Below are positions 46,476-54,696 of a stretch of 64,000 nt of DNA, piece after piece. The DNA is from Sulfitobacter sp043557345. GTDB lineage: Bacteria > Pseudomonadota > Alphaproteobacteria > Rhodobacterales > Rhodobacteraceae. The position numbers and the translations under genes are program-made. How positions within the stretch are numbered: the stretch's first letter is position 1; each line of letters opens with the position of its first letter. The notes under the pieces were generated by a model. That model searched no databases. It saw only the letters and a program-made list of their open reading frames with translations, and was not told where the DNA came from. The stretch spans positions 159,491-223,490 of the forward strand of contig NZ_JBIFFV010000007.1 of NCBI RefSeq assembly GCF_043557345.1, read 5' to 3'.

Positions 46476-47158
46476 CGCTGCTGCAACCGCGCCCGCAGTC
46501 GCGCCCATTCCCCGGGCGCGACCAGAAAGCTCAGGCCGAAACCACAGATGAACCCGGCCAGTTCCGCCACCCAAAGAAAGCCGGTCTCGAAAAAGATGCC
46601 CCAGAACAATTGCAGCCCCATCAGCAGGGCGATCAGCGTGAAGGCCTGATACTGCGGCCCGCCAGAGCCCAGCAGCCGCCGCCACATCACGAAACTATAG
46701 CCGCCGATCAACCCGTAAACATTAGGATATGCCCCGGCGAGCCAGACCGGATCGTTCAACAGCGCCCCATAGACAAGCGCCCCGCCGATCCCCGACAGCA
46801 CGAAGATCGCCAAAAACGCCATCTGCCCCATCGCCTCGGCCACCATCTTGCCCAAGGCCAAAAGCAGCACCACGGCAAAGATCGCATGGGTAAAGCCCAG
46901 ATGGATGAACGGATAGGTCACCACCCGCCAGATATGTTCGATCGGGTACTGGCCTGCGCCGATCATCGCGTCAAAGATCAGCCCCGAAAAGCCAAAGTCG
47001 CGCACCAGCGCCAGCCGCCAGCCCACGGCCGCGGGGCCACCCACCAGCCCCGCCTCGGCCAGAGAGAGCACCACCTCGACCCCGGCAATGGCCAGAAACA
47101 AAATGACAACGGCGGGCGGCAGCGGGTTCACGGGGGGCTGGAGGTCGGGGTCTTGCAT
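46472..47158 (-). CDS. Rhomboid-fold membrane protein lacking catalytic residues (pseudo-rhomboid)
   Basis: 228 residues with about six membrane helices. The rhomboid layout is visible: the loop motif HLGFTHAIFAVVLLLALGK (about 86-104), then the helix where active enzymes have GxSG. Here that segment reads GAYPNVYGLIG (142-152), so the serine position is Y144 or nearby without Ser. The catalytic His position in the last helix reads E199 (WVAELAGF). It is therefore unlikely to be a protease; inactive rhomboids elsewhere bind clients. The frame is open far upstream, but the start at 47158 gives the sensible N-terminus. It is divergent from trpS. Confidence 0.82.
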   Translation of the reverse strand: MQDPDLQPPVNPLPPAVVILFLAIAGVEVVLSLAEAGLVGGPAAVGWRLALVRDFGFSGLIFDAMIGAGQYPIEHIWRVVTYPFIHLGFTHAIFAVVLLLALGKMVAEAMGQMAFLAIFVLSGIGGALVYGALLNDPVWLAGAYPNVYGLIGGYSFVMWRRLLGSGGPQYQAFTLIALLMGLQLFWGIFFETGFLWVAELAGFICGFGLSFLVAPGEWARLRARLQQR

Positions 47159-47233
47159 GGGCGCTCCTTGACGGGGTTCGCGGCCAGAAGTAAGCCTGCC
47201 GCGCAAGACTTTCCAGCCCAGAGGTGCCTCCCG

Positions 47234-48250
47234 ATGTCCGAGACCCAGTTCACCCCGCGCGTGTTTTCCGGCATCCAGCCCTCGGGCGACCTGCATCTGG
47301 GCAACTACCTCGGCGCGCTGAAACGCTTCGCCGATGCGCAAGAAAAGGGCGTGCAATCGATCTACTGCATGGTCGACCTGCACGCGATCACGGTCTGGCA
47401 AGACCCGGCGGACCTCAAGCGCAGCACCCGCGAGCTCTGCGCCGGTTTCATCGCCTCGGGCATCGACCCGGAAAAATCCATCCTGATCAACCAAAGCCAA
47501 GTGCCCGAACACGCGCAACTGGCCTGGGTCTTCAACTGCGTCGCGCGCATGGGCTGGATGGGCCGCATGACCCAGTGGAAGGACAAGGCCGGCAAAAACG
47601 CCGAGGCCGCCTCGCTGGGCCTCTTCGCCTATCCGGCACTGATGGCCGCCGACATCCTGATCTACCACGCCACCCATGTGCCGGTGGGCGAGGACCAGAA
47701 ACAGCATCTTGAGCTGACCCGCGACATCGCCGCGAAGTTCAACCACGACTACGGCGTCGACTTCTTCCCGCTCACCGAACCGGTGATCGAAGGCGCGGCC
47801 ACCCGCGTCATGTCCCTGCGCGACGGGTCCAAGAAAATGTCGAAGTCCGACCCTTCGCCCGCCAGCCGCATCAACCTGACCGACGATGCCGACACGATCG
47901 CCAAGAAATTCCGGAAGGCCAAGACCGACCCCGACGCCCTCCCGTCCGAGGCCGAGGGGCTGAAGGACCGCCCCGAGGCGCGCAACCTCGTGAACATCTA
48001 CGCCGCCCTCAGCGACCGATCCGTCGATCAGGTGCTGGCGGAGGTCGGCGGCCAGCAATTCGGCACCTTCAAACCCGCGCTGGCCGAACTGGCCGTGTCG
48101 AAAATGGGCCCGATCACCGCCGAGATGCAGCGCCTGATGGCCGATCCGGCCGAGATCGACCGCATCCTCGCCCGCGGCGCGGAACAAGCGCGCGAGATCA
48201 CCGCCCCGATCCTCAAACGCACCTATGAGATCGTCGGCATGGTCGGCTAA
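47234..48250 (+). CDS. trpS: Tryptophan-tRNA ligase
   Basis: 338-residue class I synthetase of the TrpRS/TyrRS group. HIGH-type motif HLGN is at 21-24 after FSGIQPSGDL, and KMSKS is at 201-205. Length and sequence match bacterial TrpRS. The frame is open for about a kilobase upstream, but that is the antisense of the rhomboid gene; the ATG at 47234 gives the standard N-terminus. Confidence 0.97.
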   Translation: MSETQFTPRVFSGIQPSGDLHLGNYLGALKRFADAQEKGVQSIYCMVDLHAITVWQDPADLKRSTRELCAGFIASGIDPEKSILINQSQVPEHAQLAWVFNCVARMGWMGRMTQWKDKAGKNAEAASLGLFAYPALMAADILIYHATHVPVGEDQKQHLELTRDIAAKFNHDYGVDFFPLTEPVIEGAATRVMSLRDGSKKMSKSDPSPASRINLTDDADTIAKKFRKAKTDPDALPSEAEGLKDRPEARNLVNIYAALSDRSVDQVLAEVGGQQFGTFKPALAELAVSKMGPITAEMQRLMADPAEIDRILARGAEQAREITAPILKRTYEIVGMVG

Positions 48251-48260
48251 CCACCAGAAA

Positions 48261-48294
48261 CCCTAGCCCCCCCCCCCCCCCAAAGGTGCTAGGG
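48261..48294. repeat. Run of 15 C inside an inverted repeat, downstream of trpS
   Basis: Fifteen consecutive C at 48267-48281 lie between CCCTAGC (48261-48267) and GCTAGGG (48288-48294), so the tract would be in the loop of a 7-bp hairpin. Such tracts are prone to slippage and to sequencing error. It may also stop transcription from trpS, but no T run follows. Confidence 0.85.
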
Positions 48295-48337
48295 CCGCCC
48301 CAAGCCCCCCGCTTTCCACCCAAAGCGCCCCCTCCCC

Positions 48338-48359
48338 CCTTCATCCTTTCTCAAATACC
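48338..48359. repeat. Second copy of the 22-base intergenic repeat
   Basis: Identical over 22 bases to 10627-10648, again in an intergenic spot shortly after an aminoacyl-tRNA synthetase gene's 3' side or end. No hairpin partner follows this copy. Confidence 0.75.
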
Positions 48360-48465
48360 GAATCCCGCACCCACCTCACGCGCCACCGCCCGCGTGAGCC
48401 CCCGCGCCATGGACAATCCCGCCGCCCTGCGCCACCTTCCCCGCAAGGATGAAGGGGAGCACAAG

Positions 48466-49572
48466 ATGACCGCAGGTTTTTTCTGGGACGAACGCTGTTT
48501 CTGGCACGCAGGGGGGAACTACGTCTTTACCATGCCGGTGGGCGGGCTGGTGCAGCCCCTCGCCGCCGGGGGGCTGCCGGAAAACCCCGAGACCAAACGC
48601 CGGTTGAAAAACCTGATGGAGGTGACCGGGCTTTTCGCCGAACTCGACACCCGCAGCGCCGCCCCGGCAAGCCGGGAGGCCTTGGCGCGGGTGCATCCCG
48701 AAACCTATCTTGACGATTTCAAGCGCCTTTCGGATGCGGGGGGCGGGGAGCTGGGCCATGCGGTCCCCTTCGCCCGCGGCGGCTATGAACTGGCGGCGCT
48801 CTCTGCCGGGCTGTCCATCGCCGCCGTCGATGCCGTGGCGCGGGGCGAGCTTCAGAATGCCTATGCCCTCAGCCGTCCGCCGGGGCATCACTGCCTGCCG
48901 GATCTGCCCAACGGTTTTTGCCTTCTCGCCAATATCGCCATCGCCATCGAGGCCGCGCAGGCCAAGGGGCTGGCAAAGCGCGTCGCCGTGCTGGATTGGG
49001 ACGTGCACCACGGCAATGGGACCGAAGCGATCTATTATGACCGCGATGACGTGCTGACCATCTCGCTCCATCAAGAGGGGAATTACCCCATCGACACCGG
49101 CGGCCTGAAGGATCGCGGACGCGGGGCGGGCGAAGGCCATAACATCAACCTGCCGATGCACGCAGGCGCGGGCCATACCGCCTACCTCCACGCGATGGAC
49201 CGCGTTGTGATCCCGGCGATCGAGGCTTTCGCCCCCGACATGATCATCGTCGCCTGCGGCTATGACGCGGCGATCATCGACCCGCTGGCGCGGATGCAGG
49301 CCACCGCAGAGACCTTTGGCGAGATGACCAAACGCATCCGCAGCACCGCCGAGCGGCTTTGCGATGGCAAGCTGGTTCTGGTCCATGAGGGCGGCTATTC
49401 CGAGGCCTATGTCCCCTTCTGCGGCCATGCCACCATCGCCGCGCTGAGCGGCAGCGCGATTGACGCGCCGGACCCGATGGCGCGGTCGCTCAATGCGCGC
49501 CAACCCTCGCCCGCCTTTGATGCCTTCCTCCGCCAGTCGATTGACGATATGGCGCAGCAACTGGACCTGTAA
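48466..49572 (+). CDS. Histone-deacetylase-family (class II HDAC-like) hydrolase
   Basis: 368 residues of the arginase/deacetylase fold. Key blocks are ALSRPPGHHCLPDLPNGFCL with the paired catalytic histidines, WDVHHGNGTEAIYYDRDD with zinc ligands Asp and His, and VHEGGYSEAYVPF with the catalytic-position tyrosine. Bacterial homologues act on acetylpolyamines, acetoin-like compounds or acetylated proteins; the sequence alone does not decide. The start at 48466 has GGGGAG seven bases upstream; the frame is open for 60 codons further but without homology. Confidence 0.9.
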   Translation: MTAGFFWDERCFWHAGGNYVFTMPVGGLVQPLAAGGLPENPETKRRLKNLMEVTGLFAELDTRSAAPASREALARVHPETYLDDFKRLSDAGGGELGHAVPFARGGYELAALSAGLSIAAVDAVARGELQNAYALSRPPGHHCLPDLPNGFCLLANIAIAIEAAQAKGLAKRVAVLDWDVHHGNGTEAIYYDRDDVLTISLHQEGNYPIDTGGLKDRGRGAGEGHNINLPMHAGAGHTAYLHAMDRVVIPAIEAFAPDMIIVACGYDAAIIDPLARMQATAETFGEMTKRIRSTAERLCDGKLVLVHEGGYSEAYVPFCGHATIAALSGSAIDAPDPMARSLNARQPSPAFDAFLRQSIDDMAQQLDL

Positions 49573-49581
49573 GAGACCCCG

Positions 49582-50154
49582 ATGCCCGTAGCCGACCCTT
49601 CCGCCCTCGCCTTTTTGCAAAATCGCCGCTCGCGCCCGGCCAAGACATTGGGCCTGCCGGTGCCCGATGCCGAAGCCCTGCACCCGCTTCTCACCGCTGC
49701 CGCGCGCACGCCGGATCATGGCAAGTTGGAGCCCTGGCGTTTCGTGATCATCGACCGTGCTGCGATGGCGCGTTTGGCCGAGGTGGTCGAAACACGCGGC
49801 GCGGCGCTTGGCCTTGGGGCCGAAGACATCGCCAAGGGGCGTGGCCAGTTCGATCAGGGCAACCTCGCCGTGGCCGTGATCGAGGTGCAAAAACCCTCTC
49901 CCAAAATTCCGCCGCTGGAACAGACCTATTCTGCCGGGGCGGTTTGCCTTGCGCTTCTGAATGCCGCCCTCGCCGCAGGCTGGGGCGCCAATTGGCTGAG
50001 CGGTTGGCCCGCCCATGACCGGGGTTTCATGGAAGAGGGCTTGTCCCTCGCCCCGCATGAGCGCATCGCGGGCATCATTCACATCGGCACCGAGACCGCC
50101 GCTCCGCCGGAGCGTCCGCGCCCGGACATCGACGGGATCACCACATGGCTGTAA
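49582..50154 (+). CDS. Nitroreductase-family protein, YdjA-like
   Basis: 190 residues, the compact nitroreductase length. The FMN-binding N-terminal part contains LQNRRSRPAKTLG and TAAARTPDHGKLEPWRFVII, and the C-terminal part GWGANWLSGWPAHD and IAGIIHIGTE match YdjA-type enzymes that reduce nitro or quinone substrates with NAD(P)H. It starts ten bases after the deacetylase-like gene and overlaps the following gene by ten bases, so the three form one operon. Confidence 0.88.
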   Translation: MPVADPSALAFLQNRRSRPAKTLGLPVPDAEALHPLLTAAARTPDHGKLEPWRFVIIDRAAMARLAEVVETRGAALGLGAEDIAKGRGQFDQGNLAVAVIEVQKPSPKIPPLEQTYSAGAVCLALLNAALAAGWGANWLSGWPAHDRGFMEEGLSLAPHERIAGIIHIGTETAAPPERPRPDIDGITTWL

Positions 50155-50879
50155 ACGCGATCTTCAGGTCATTCACCCGCGCAGTTGGCCAATTGGGCGA
50201 TGCGCGCTTTCGCAAGGTGGTGCTCTTGGGCGTCGGCCTGTCGCTGGCGCTGCTGATCGCGGCCACGGCGGGCTTTGCCTATCTGGTGGATTGGGTCACC
50301 CCCGAAGACGCTTGGCTGCCCGTGCTGGGCGAGGTCCACTGGCTCGACGATCTGCTGAGTTGGAGCGCACTGATCCTGCTCATGGTGCTCTCGGTCTTTT
50401 TGATGGTGCCCGTGGCCTCGGCGATCACCTCGATGTTTCTCGATGAGGTGGCCGATGCGGTGGAGGAGGTGCACTACCCCCATCTGCCCCCCGCGAACCA
50501 AGTCGGCATCGGCGACGCCATCCGCGATACGGTCAATTTCATGGGCGTGCTGGTGGGGGCGAACCTGCTGGCGCTGGTGCTCTACCTGCTCTTCGCTCCA
50601 GCGGCGCTGTTTATCTTCTGGGGGCTGAACGGGTTTCTACTGGGGCGGGAGTATTTCACCCTCGCCGCGCTGCGCCGCCACGGGCGGGACGAGACCAAGC
50701 GCCTGCGTCGCCGCCATGCGGGCACGATCTGGATGGCCGGAGTGCTGATGGCGGTGCCGCTTTCGGTGCCGCTGCTGAACCTGCTGATCCCGATCCTAGG
50801 GGCGGCGACCTTTACCCACCTGTACCATGCGTTGGTGCCGCATTCGGATGCAGCCAGCCTTCGATATCCGCCACGCTGA
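50145..50879 (+). CDS. EI24/CysZ-like integral membrane protein
   Basis: 244 residues with four or so long hydrophobic segments (about 25-48, 74-96, 127-155, 198-222). The stretch FIFWGLNGFLLGREYFTLAALRR is characteristic of the EI24 (CysZ-type) family. CysZ takes up sulfate in E. coli, but many EI24-domain proteins have no assigned substrate, and no sulfur genes lie nearby. It overlaps the nitroreductase gene at its start and the DUF1467 gene on the other strand by 68 bases at its end. Confidence 0.8.
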   Translation: MAVNAIFRSFTRAVGQLGDARFRKVVLLGVGLSLALLIAATAGFAYLVDWVTPEDAWLPVLGEVHWLDDLLSWSALILLMVLSVFLMVPVASAITSMFLDEVADAVEEVHYPHLPPANQVGIGDAIRDTVNFMGVLVGANLLALVLYLLFAPAALFIFWGLNGFLLGREYFTLAALRRHGRDETKRLRRRHAGTIWMAGVLMAVPLSVPLLNLLIPILGAATFTHLYHALVPHSDAASLRYPPR

Positions 50880-51105
50880 TCCAGCCCGACAGAATGATCG
50901 TCGCGCAGATCGCCCAGATGATTGCGGCGACCAATGTGGTCCACAGCGCCTTGCGGCCCAGATGATGCTGCTCGGGCGCGCCCGCGTGGGTGCCCGGCAC
51001 GACCGCGCCCGCGTCACCTTGGGTCTGCACCCGAATCGGCAAGGCGATCAGGAATGTCATCGACCAGATGACGGCAAAGAGGACGAGCCCCGAAACGATC
51101 CCCAT
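50812..51105 (-). CDS. DUF1467-family small membrane protein
   Basis: 97 residues with two predicted membrane helices (about 4-22 and 54-75), separated by a short polar segment. The opening GLVLFAVIWSMTFLIALPIRVQTQGDAG and the domain size match DUF1467, a family common in alphaproteobacteria and regularly found beside the methylmalonyl-CoA epimerase gene, as here (two-base gap). Function unknown. Confidence 0.82.
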   Translation of the reverse strand: MGIVSGLVLFAVIWSMTFLIALPIRVQTQGDAGAVVPGTHAGAPEQHHLGRKALWTTLVAAIIWAICATIILSGWISVADIEGWLHPNAAPTHGTGG

Positions 51106-51107
51106 GA

Positions 51108-51512
51108 TCAGACCTCCTCAAGTTCGACGAGCGCGCCGTTGAAATCCTTGGGGTGCAGGAACAACACCGGCTTGCCATGCGCCCCGATCTTCGGCTCGCC
51201 CGAGCCCAAGACACGCGCGCCGGTGGATTTCAGATGGTCCCGCGCCGCGAGGATGTCTTCAACCTCATAGCAGATATGGTGGATGCCACCCGCCGGGTTC
51301 TTTTCAAGAAAGCCGTTGATCGGGCTGTCTTCGCCCAAGGGGTGCAGCAATTCGATCTTGGTGTTCGGCAGTTCGATGAAGATCACGGTCACCCCGTGGT
51401 CCGGTTCGGCCTGCGGCGCACCGACCTTTGCGCCAAGCGCGTGGCGATACTGATCCGCCGCCGCTTCGAGATCCGGCACCGCGATGGCCACATGGTTAAG
51501 ACGTCCGATCAT
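51108..51512 (-). CDS. mce: Methylmalonyl-CoA epimerase
   Basis: 134-residue VOC-fold protein. It opens IGRLNHVAIAVPDLEAAADQYR with a metal-ligand His, has KIELLHPLGEDSPINGFLEKNPAGGIHHICYEV with further ligands, and ends FNGALVELEEV with the final Glu. It converts S- to R-methylmalonyl-CoA in propionyl-CoA assimilation; the mutase genes are not in the window. It is transcribed upstream of the DUF1467 gene. Confidence 0.93.
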   Translation of the reverse strand: MIGRLNHVAIAVPDLEAAADQYRHALGAKVGAPQAEPDHGVTVIFIELPNTKIELLHPLGEDSPINGFLEKNPAGGIHHICYEVEDILAARDHLKSTGARVLGSGEPKIGAHGKPVLFLHPKDFNGALVELEEV

Positions 51513-51641
51513 CCTGAATGCTCCTCGTGATTTGCCAGCTTTATGCCCGCCACCCCGGTAAACAACAATGCGTCACGTTAACGCGTCATTAGCCAACGCG
51601 GCGTAACGATGGCGCAGCAGTTGTTGTTGTTGGAGGCGATG

Positions 51642-52361
51642 ATGGACGATACCGACCCCTTTGAAAGACCGACCCTCACCCCCACGGCGGAGCGGCCATT
51701 GCTGGGCCTTACCGTTCTGGTGGTGGAAGACAGCCGTTTCGCCTGTGAGGCGATGCGCCTGCTCTGCCTGCGCTCGGGCGCGCGGATCAGACGGGCGGAC
51801 TGCCTGCGCTCGGCCCGGCGGCATTTGCAGGTCTACCGCCCCAGCGTGGCGCTGGTCGACCTTGGCCTGCCCGATGGCAGCGGGTTGGACCTGATTGCCG
51901 AGCTGATGCAAAGCACACCCCGGGTCGAGGCGATCATCGCCATCTCGGGCGACAGCCATATGGAGCCTGACGCCCGCGCGGCGGGGGTGGATGGGTTCCT
52001 GCTCAAACCGATCACCTCGCTATCGTCCTTTCAGCAAGCCATCCTCGCCGCGCTGTCCGACGAGCGCCGCCCCCGGGGGCCGCGCATTCTGCCGGATGAG
52101 GATGTCACCCCCGACCGGATCGGTTTCCAAGATGACATCGCCCATATCGCCGACGTGCTGGGGGACGCGCCTGACAATCAAACACTGGATTACGTTGCGC
52201 AATTCCTGTGCGGGGTGGCCCGTTCGGCCAATGACCAGCGTTTGGAAGAGGCCGCCCGCGCCTTGGCCCATAAACGCGCCCTCGGCCAATCCGCGGGGCC
52301 AGAGACCGCAGCCATCACCGGGATGATCCAGCACCGCCTTGCCGAAAAGCTGGCAATCTAG
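51642..52361 (+). CDS. Stand-alone response regulator with unassigned C-terminal region
   Basis: 239 residues. A receiver domain (about 18-135) has the acidic pair in VVEDSRF, phosphoacceptor Asp in ALVDLGLPDGSG, the switch Ser in AISGDS and Lys in FLLKP. The last 100 residues are mainly helical with no DNA-binding, GGDEF or Hpt motif that I recognise. No histidine kinase gene is adjacent. The start at 51642 has GGAGG five bases upstream; the ATG at 51609 in the same frame is less likely. Its output is unknown. Confidence 0.85.
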   Translation: MDDTDPFERPTLTPTAERPLLGLTVLVVEDSRFACEAMRLLCLRSGARIRRADCLRSARRHLQVYRPSVALVDLGLPDGSGLDLIAELMQSTPRVEAIIAISGDSHMEPDARAAGVDGFLLKPITSLSSFQQAILAALSDERRPRGPRILPDEDVTPDRIGFQDDIAHIADVLGDAPDNQTLDYVAQFLCGVARSANDQRLEEAARALAHKRALGQSAGPETAAITGMIQHRLAEKLAI

Positions 52362-52370
52362 CCCGCGCGG

Positions 52371-53093
52371 TTAAAGCGTCGGATCCCCGGCCACCCGGAC
52401 AAGGCGGGTCAGATCGCCAAGCCGCTCTTTCTGCTGCCCCTGCCCGTCGAAATTGCCGGGGGCAAGCCAAACCTCGAACGCCTCTTTCAGCGCGGGCCAT
52501 TCCGCGTCGATCGCGGCGAACCAAGCCGTGTCGCGGTTGCGCCCTTTGACGATGGTCGCCTGCCGAAAGACGCCCTCATAACTTAGCCCCAGACGCTGCG
52601 CCGCGCGGCGCGACGGACGGTTGAGCGCATCGCACTTCCACTCGAACCTGCGATAGCCCGCCTCGAAGGCCCATTGCATCATCAGGAAGATCGCCTCGGT
52701 CGCCGCCGGGGTGCGCTGAAGCGCGGGGCTGAAGTTGATATGACCCACTTCGATACTGCCCGCCTCGGGCTTGATCCGCAGGAAACTCGCCACGCCGAGC
52801 CATTGCTCCCGCGCGCGGTCCTTTACGGCCATGAAATAGGGATCGGCCTTTTCCGCATTGTCGCGCACCCAGCGGTGGTACTGCGCCGCCGAAGAGAATG
52901 GCCCGTAGGGCAGATAATCCCAAACGTGATCCTCCCCCACATAGGCGGGGTAAAGCAGTGCCGCGTGTTTCTCGGCCGAAAGCGGTTCCAACACCACATG
53001 TTGCCCGGTGAGCACCTCACCCCCCGGGCGCGGCGGCTCGGACCAATTCTCGACAAGGGGGCCAACGGGGCGCGGGTCAGATTTGCTGTTCAT
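52371..53093 (-). CDS. GNAT-family N-acetyltransferase, RimJ/RimL-like
   Basis: 240 residues with the GNAT acetyl-CoA fold: LGVASFLRIKPEAGSIEVGHINFSPALQRTPAATEAIFLMM covers strands 4-5 and the pyrophosphate-binding region, and YRRFEWKCDALNRPSRRAAQRLGLSYEG covers the RimJ/RimL-type C-terminal motif. The likely substrate is an amino group of a protein or small molecule. Its start is not certain; 53093 or 53114 are both possible and neither has a strong ribosome-binding site. It converges on the response regulator. Confidence 0.83.
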   Translation of the reverse strand: MNSKSDPRPVGPLVENWSEPPRPGGEVLTGQHVVLEPLSAEKHAALLYPAYVGEDHVWDYLPYGPFSSAAQYHRWVRDNAEKADPYFMAVKDRAREQWLGVASFLRIKPEAGSIEVGHINFSPALQRTPAATEAIFLMMQWAFEAGYRRFEWKCDALNRPSRRAAQRLGLSYEGVFRQATIVKGRNRDTAWFAAIDAEWPALKEAFEVWLAPGNFDGQGQQKERLGDLTRLVRVAGDPTL

Positions 53094-53242
53094 GGAAAAG
53101 TTATGCACCGGCATTTTCGAGCCGCCAAGCTGAATAAACTTGAATTAATCGCATCAGACCCCAGTCTTGGCATCCAAGCTACACATTGATGCCACAATCG
53201 GCCTTCAGCATCGTCGCAACCGCAAAGGCCCGGGAGGGTGAG

Positions 53243-53416
53243 ATGAGCCAGCAGCACAGAAAGGACAGCGCGACACCCGCAAAGCCGGTCGACTGGATCG
53301 TTGTGGGCGCGAATGCGCTTGGGCTGATCGTCGTCGCCTTGGCGGCATTTCACGCACAAACCGGCGGGCTGTTCCAAGAGGTCGCCAGCCAAGCGGCCCA
53401 GGGCGCGGTCTTCTAA
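53243..53416 (+). CDS. Small single-pass membrane protein of unknown function
   Basis: 57 residues. A polar, basic N-terminal half (SQQHRKDSATPAKP) precedes one hydrophobic helix (about 18-38) and a short C-terminal stretch. GGGAGG lies five bases before the ATG, which is good evidence for translation. I do not recognise a family. It is 58 bases upstream of the hemerythrin gene and could share its transcript. Confidence 0.6.
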   Translation: MSQQHRKDSATPAKPVDWIVVGANALGLIVVALAAFHAQTGGLFQEVASQAAQGAVF

Positions 53417-53474
53417 GGCGGGAACCTGCCGGTGGCTGCGGCGTTAGCCACAGGTAACACCAAAGGATTTTCCC

Positions 53475-53951
53475 ATGCCCTCCATCTATGACGCGATCAA
53501 AGAAGATCATGATGAGCACCGCGCCCTGCTGAACACCATTGCCGACACCGAAGGCGACAGCGCCGAGCGCCGCGAAGCTTGGGACCGTTTTTACCATGAC
53601 GTGAAATCCCACGCCGCCGCCGAGGAAGAGACTTCTTATTCCACGCTGATGTCCGAGACATGGGGCCAGGATCACGCGCGCCATTCGGTGCATGAGCACC
53701 AGCAGCTTGACGATATCATGGAAGAGCTGCGCGAAACCGATATGTCCTCGTCTGCTTGGCTGACTCGTTTCAAGCAGCTCAAGCACGATTACGAGCATCA
53801 CATGGATGAGGAAGAAGACGAGCTTTTCACCCGCGCAAAGAAGGTGATCGGCGAGGAACACAACGACGCCTTTGGCGACAAGTTCCTGAAGCGTAAGGAA
53901 AAGGAAGCCAAACTCATCGAGGAAAAGCGCGAAGACAGCCTTGAGGATTGA
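53475..53951 (+). CDS. Hemerythrin HHE-domain protein
   Basis: 158 residues, four-helix hemerythrin-like bundle with the expected diiron ligands: H12/H15 region in KEDHDEHR, HAAAEEE, HARHSVHEHQ and DYEHHMDEEE. The C-terminal 40 residues are highly charged and probably form a helix outside the bundle. Family members bind oxygen or sense iron, NO or oxidative conditions. No signal peptide. It follows the small membrane protein gene. Confidence 0.9.
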   Translation: MPSIYDAIKEDHDEHRALLNTIADTEGDSAERREAWDRFYHDVKSHAAAEEETSYSTLMSETWGQDHARHSVHEHQQLDDIMEELRETDMSSSAWLTRFKQLKHDYEHHMDEEEDELFTRAKKVIGEEHNDAFGDKFLKRKEKEAKLIEEKREDSLED

Positions 53952-54050
53952 CCCAAGCCGCTCTTCCCTGCTAAATGTGTTCCCTTAACGTTCTTGTGGA
54001 TATCCAGCCCCGCCGGGCAGGTTGCGGTTGCAAGAAAGCCCGAGGGAACG

Positions 54051-54060
54051 CAATATATTG
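54051..54060. promoter_or_regulatory. Palindrome before the methyltransferase gene
   Basis: CAATATATTG is a perfect 10-base palindrome three bases before the ATG at 54064, in an unusually A/T-rich patch. It could be a site for autoregulation of the restriction-modification operon, but no C-protein gene is present. Confidence 0.3.
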
Positions 54061-54063
54061 GAT

Positions 54064-54696
54064 ATGAGCGATAATCCATCACAAGACCTACGCGACTTTC
54101 TGGGCAAAGACCGGTTTGGATGCGTCATGGCGGACCCGCCGTGGCGCTTTACCAACCGCACCGGAAAGGTCGCGCCCGAGCATAAGCGCTTGGCCCGTTA
54201 TCCCACGATGACGGTTGAGGATATCTGCGCCCTGCCCGTGGCCGATCACCTCGAAGACCGCGCGCATTGCTACATGTGGGTGCCCAATGCGCTGCTGCCC
54301 GAAGGTTTGCAGGTGCTCAAGGCTTGGGGGTTTGAGTATAAATCCAACATCATCTGGCACAAAATCCGCAAGGATGGCGGCAGTGATGGGCGCGGCGTGG
54401 GCTTCTATTTCCGCAATGTGACCGAGATTTTGCTTTTCGGCGTGCGCGGTAAGAACGTGCGCACGCTCGACGCCGGGCGGCGGCAGGTGAACATGCTGCA
54501 AACCCGCAAGCGCGAACATTCGCGCAAGCCGGATGAGCAATATGACCTGATCGAAAGCTGCTCTTGGGGCCCCTACCTCGAACTTTTCGGGCGCGGCGTG
54601 CGCGAGGGCTGGACCGTTTGGGGCAATCAGGCCGAAGCGGATTATAAGCCCGATTGGAAGACCTACAGCTACAATTCCAGTGTCGCGGCTGAGTAA
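54064..54696 (+). CDS. MT-A70-family DNA adenine methyltransferase
   Basis: 210 residues. The catalytic motif is DPPW (24-27) in VMADPPWRF, preceded by a short N-terminus, with the SAM-binding part toward the C-terminus; this circular order is usual for MT-A70 enzymes, which methylate N6 of adenine. The ATG at 54064 follows the palindrome; a TTG two codons earlier (54058) has a better-spaced GAGGGA and may be the true start. It overlaps the nuclease gene by 17 bases, so it is the modification half of a restriction-modification pair. Confidence 0.88.
   Translation: MSDNPSQDLRDFLGKDRFGCVMADPPWRFTNRTGKVAPEHKRLARYPTMTVEDICALPVADHLEDRAHCYMWVPNALLPEGLQVLKAWGFEYKSNIIWHKIRKDGGSDGRGVGFYFRNVTEILLFGVRGKNVRTLDAGRRQVNMLQTRKREHSRKPDEQYDLIESCSWGPYLELFGRGVREGWTVWGNQAEADYKPDWKTYSYNSSVAAE

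Noticed and set aside
46199..47233. Long plus-strand frame running into trpS, giving an apparent 683-residue protein
   Set aside because: The first 345 codons overlap the end of murJ and the antisense of the rhomboid-like gene; the TrpRS homology begins exactly at 47234.
47159..48187. Minus-strand extension of the rhomboid-like frame to 571 residues
   Set aside because: The upstream part is antisense to trpS and not rhomboid-like; the ATG at 47158 gives a normal N-terminus.
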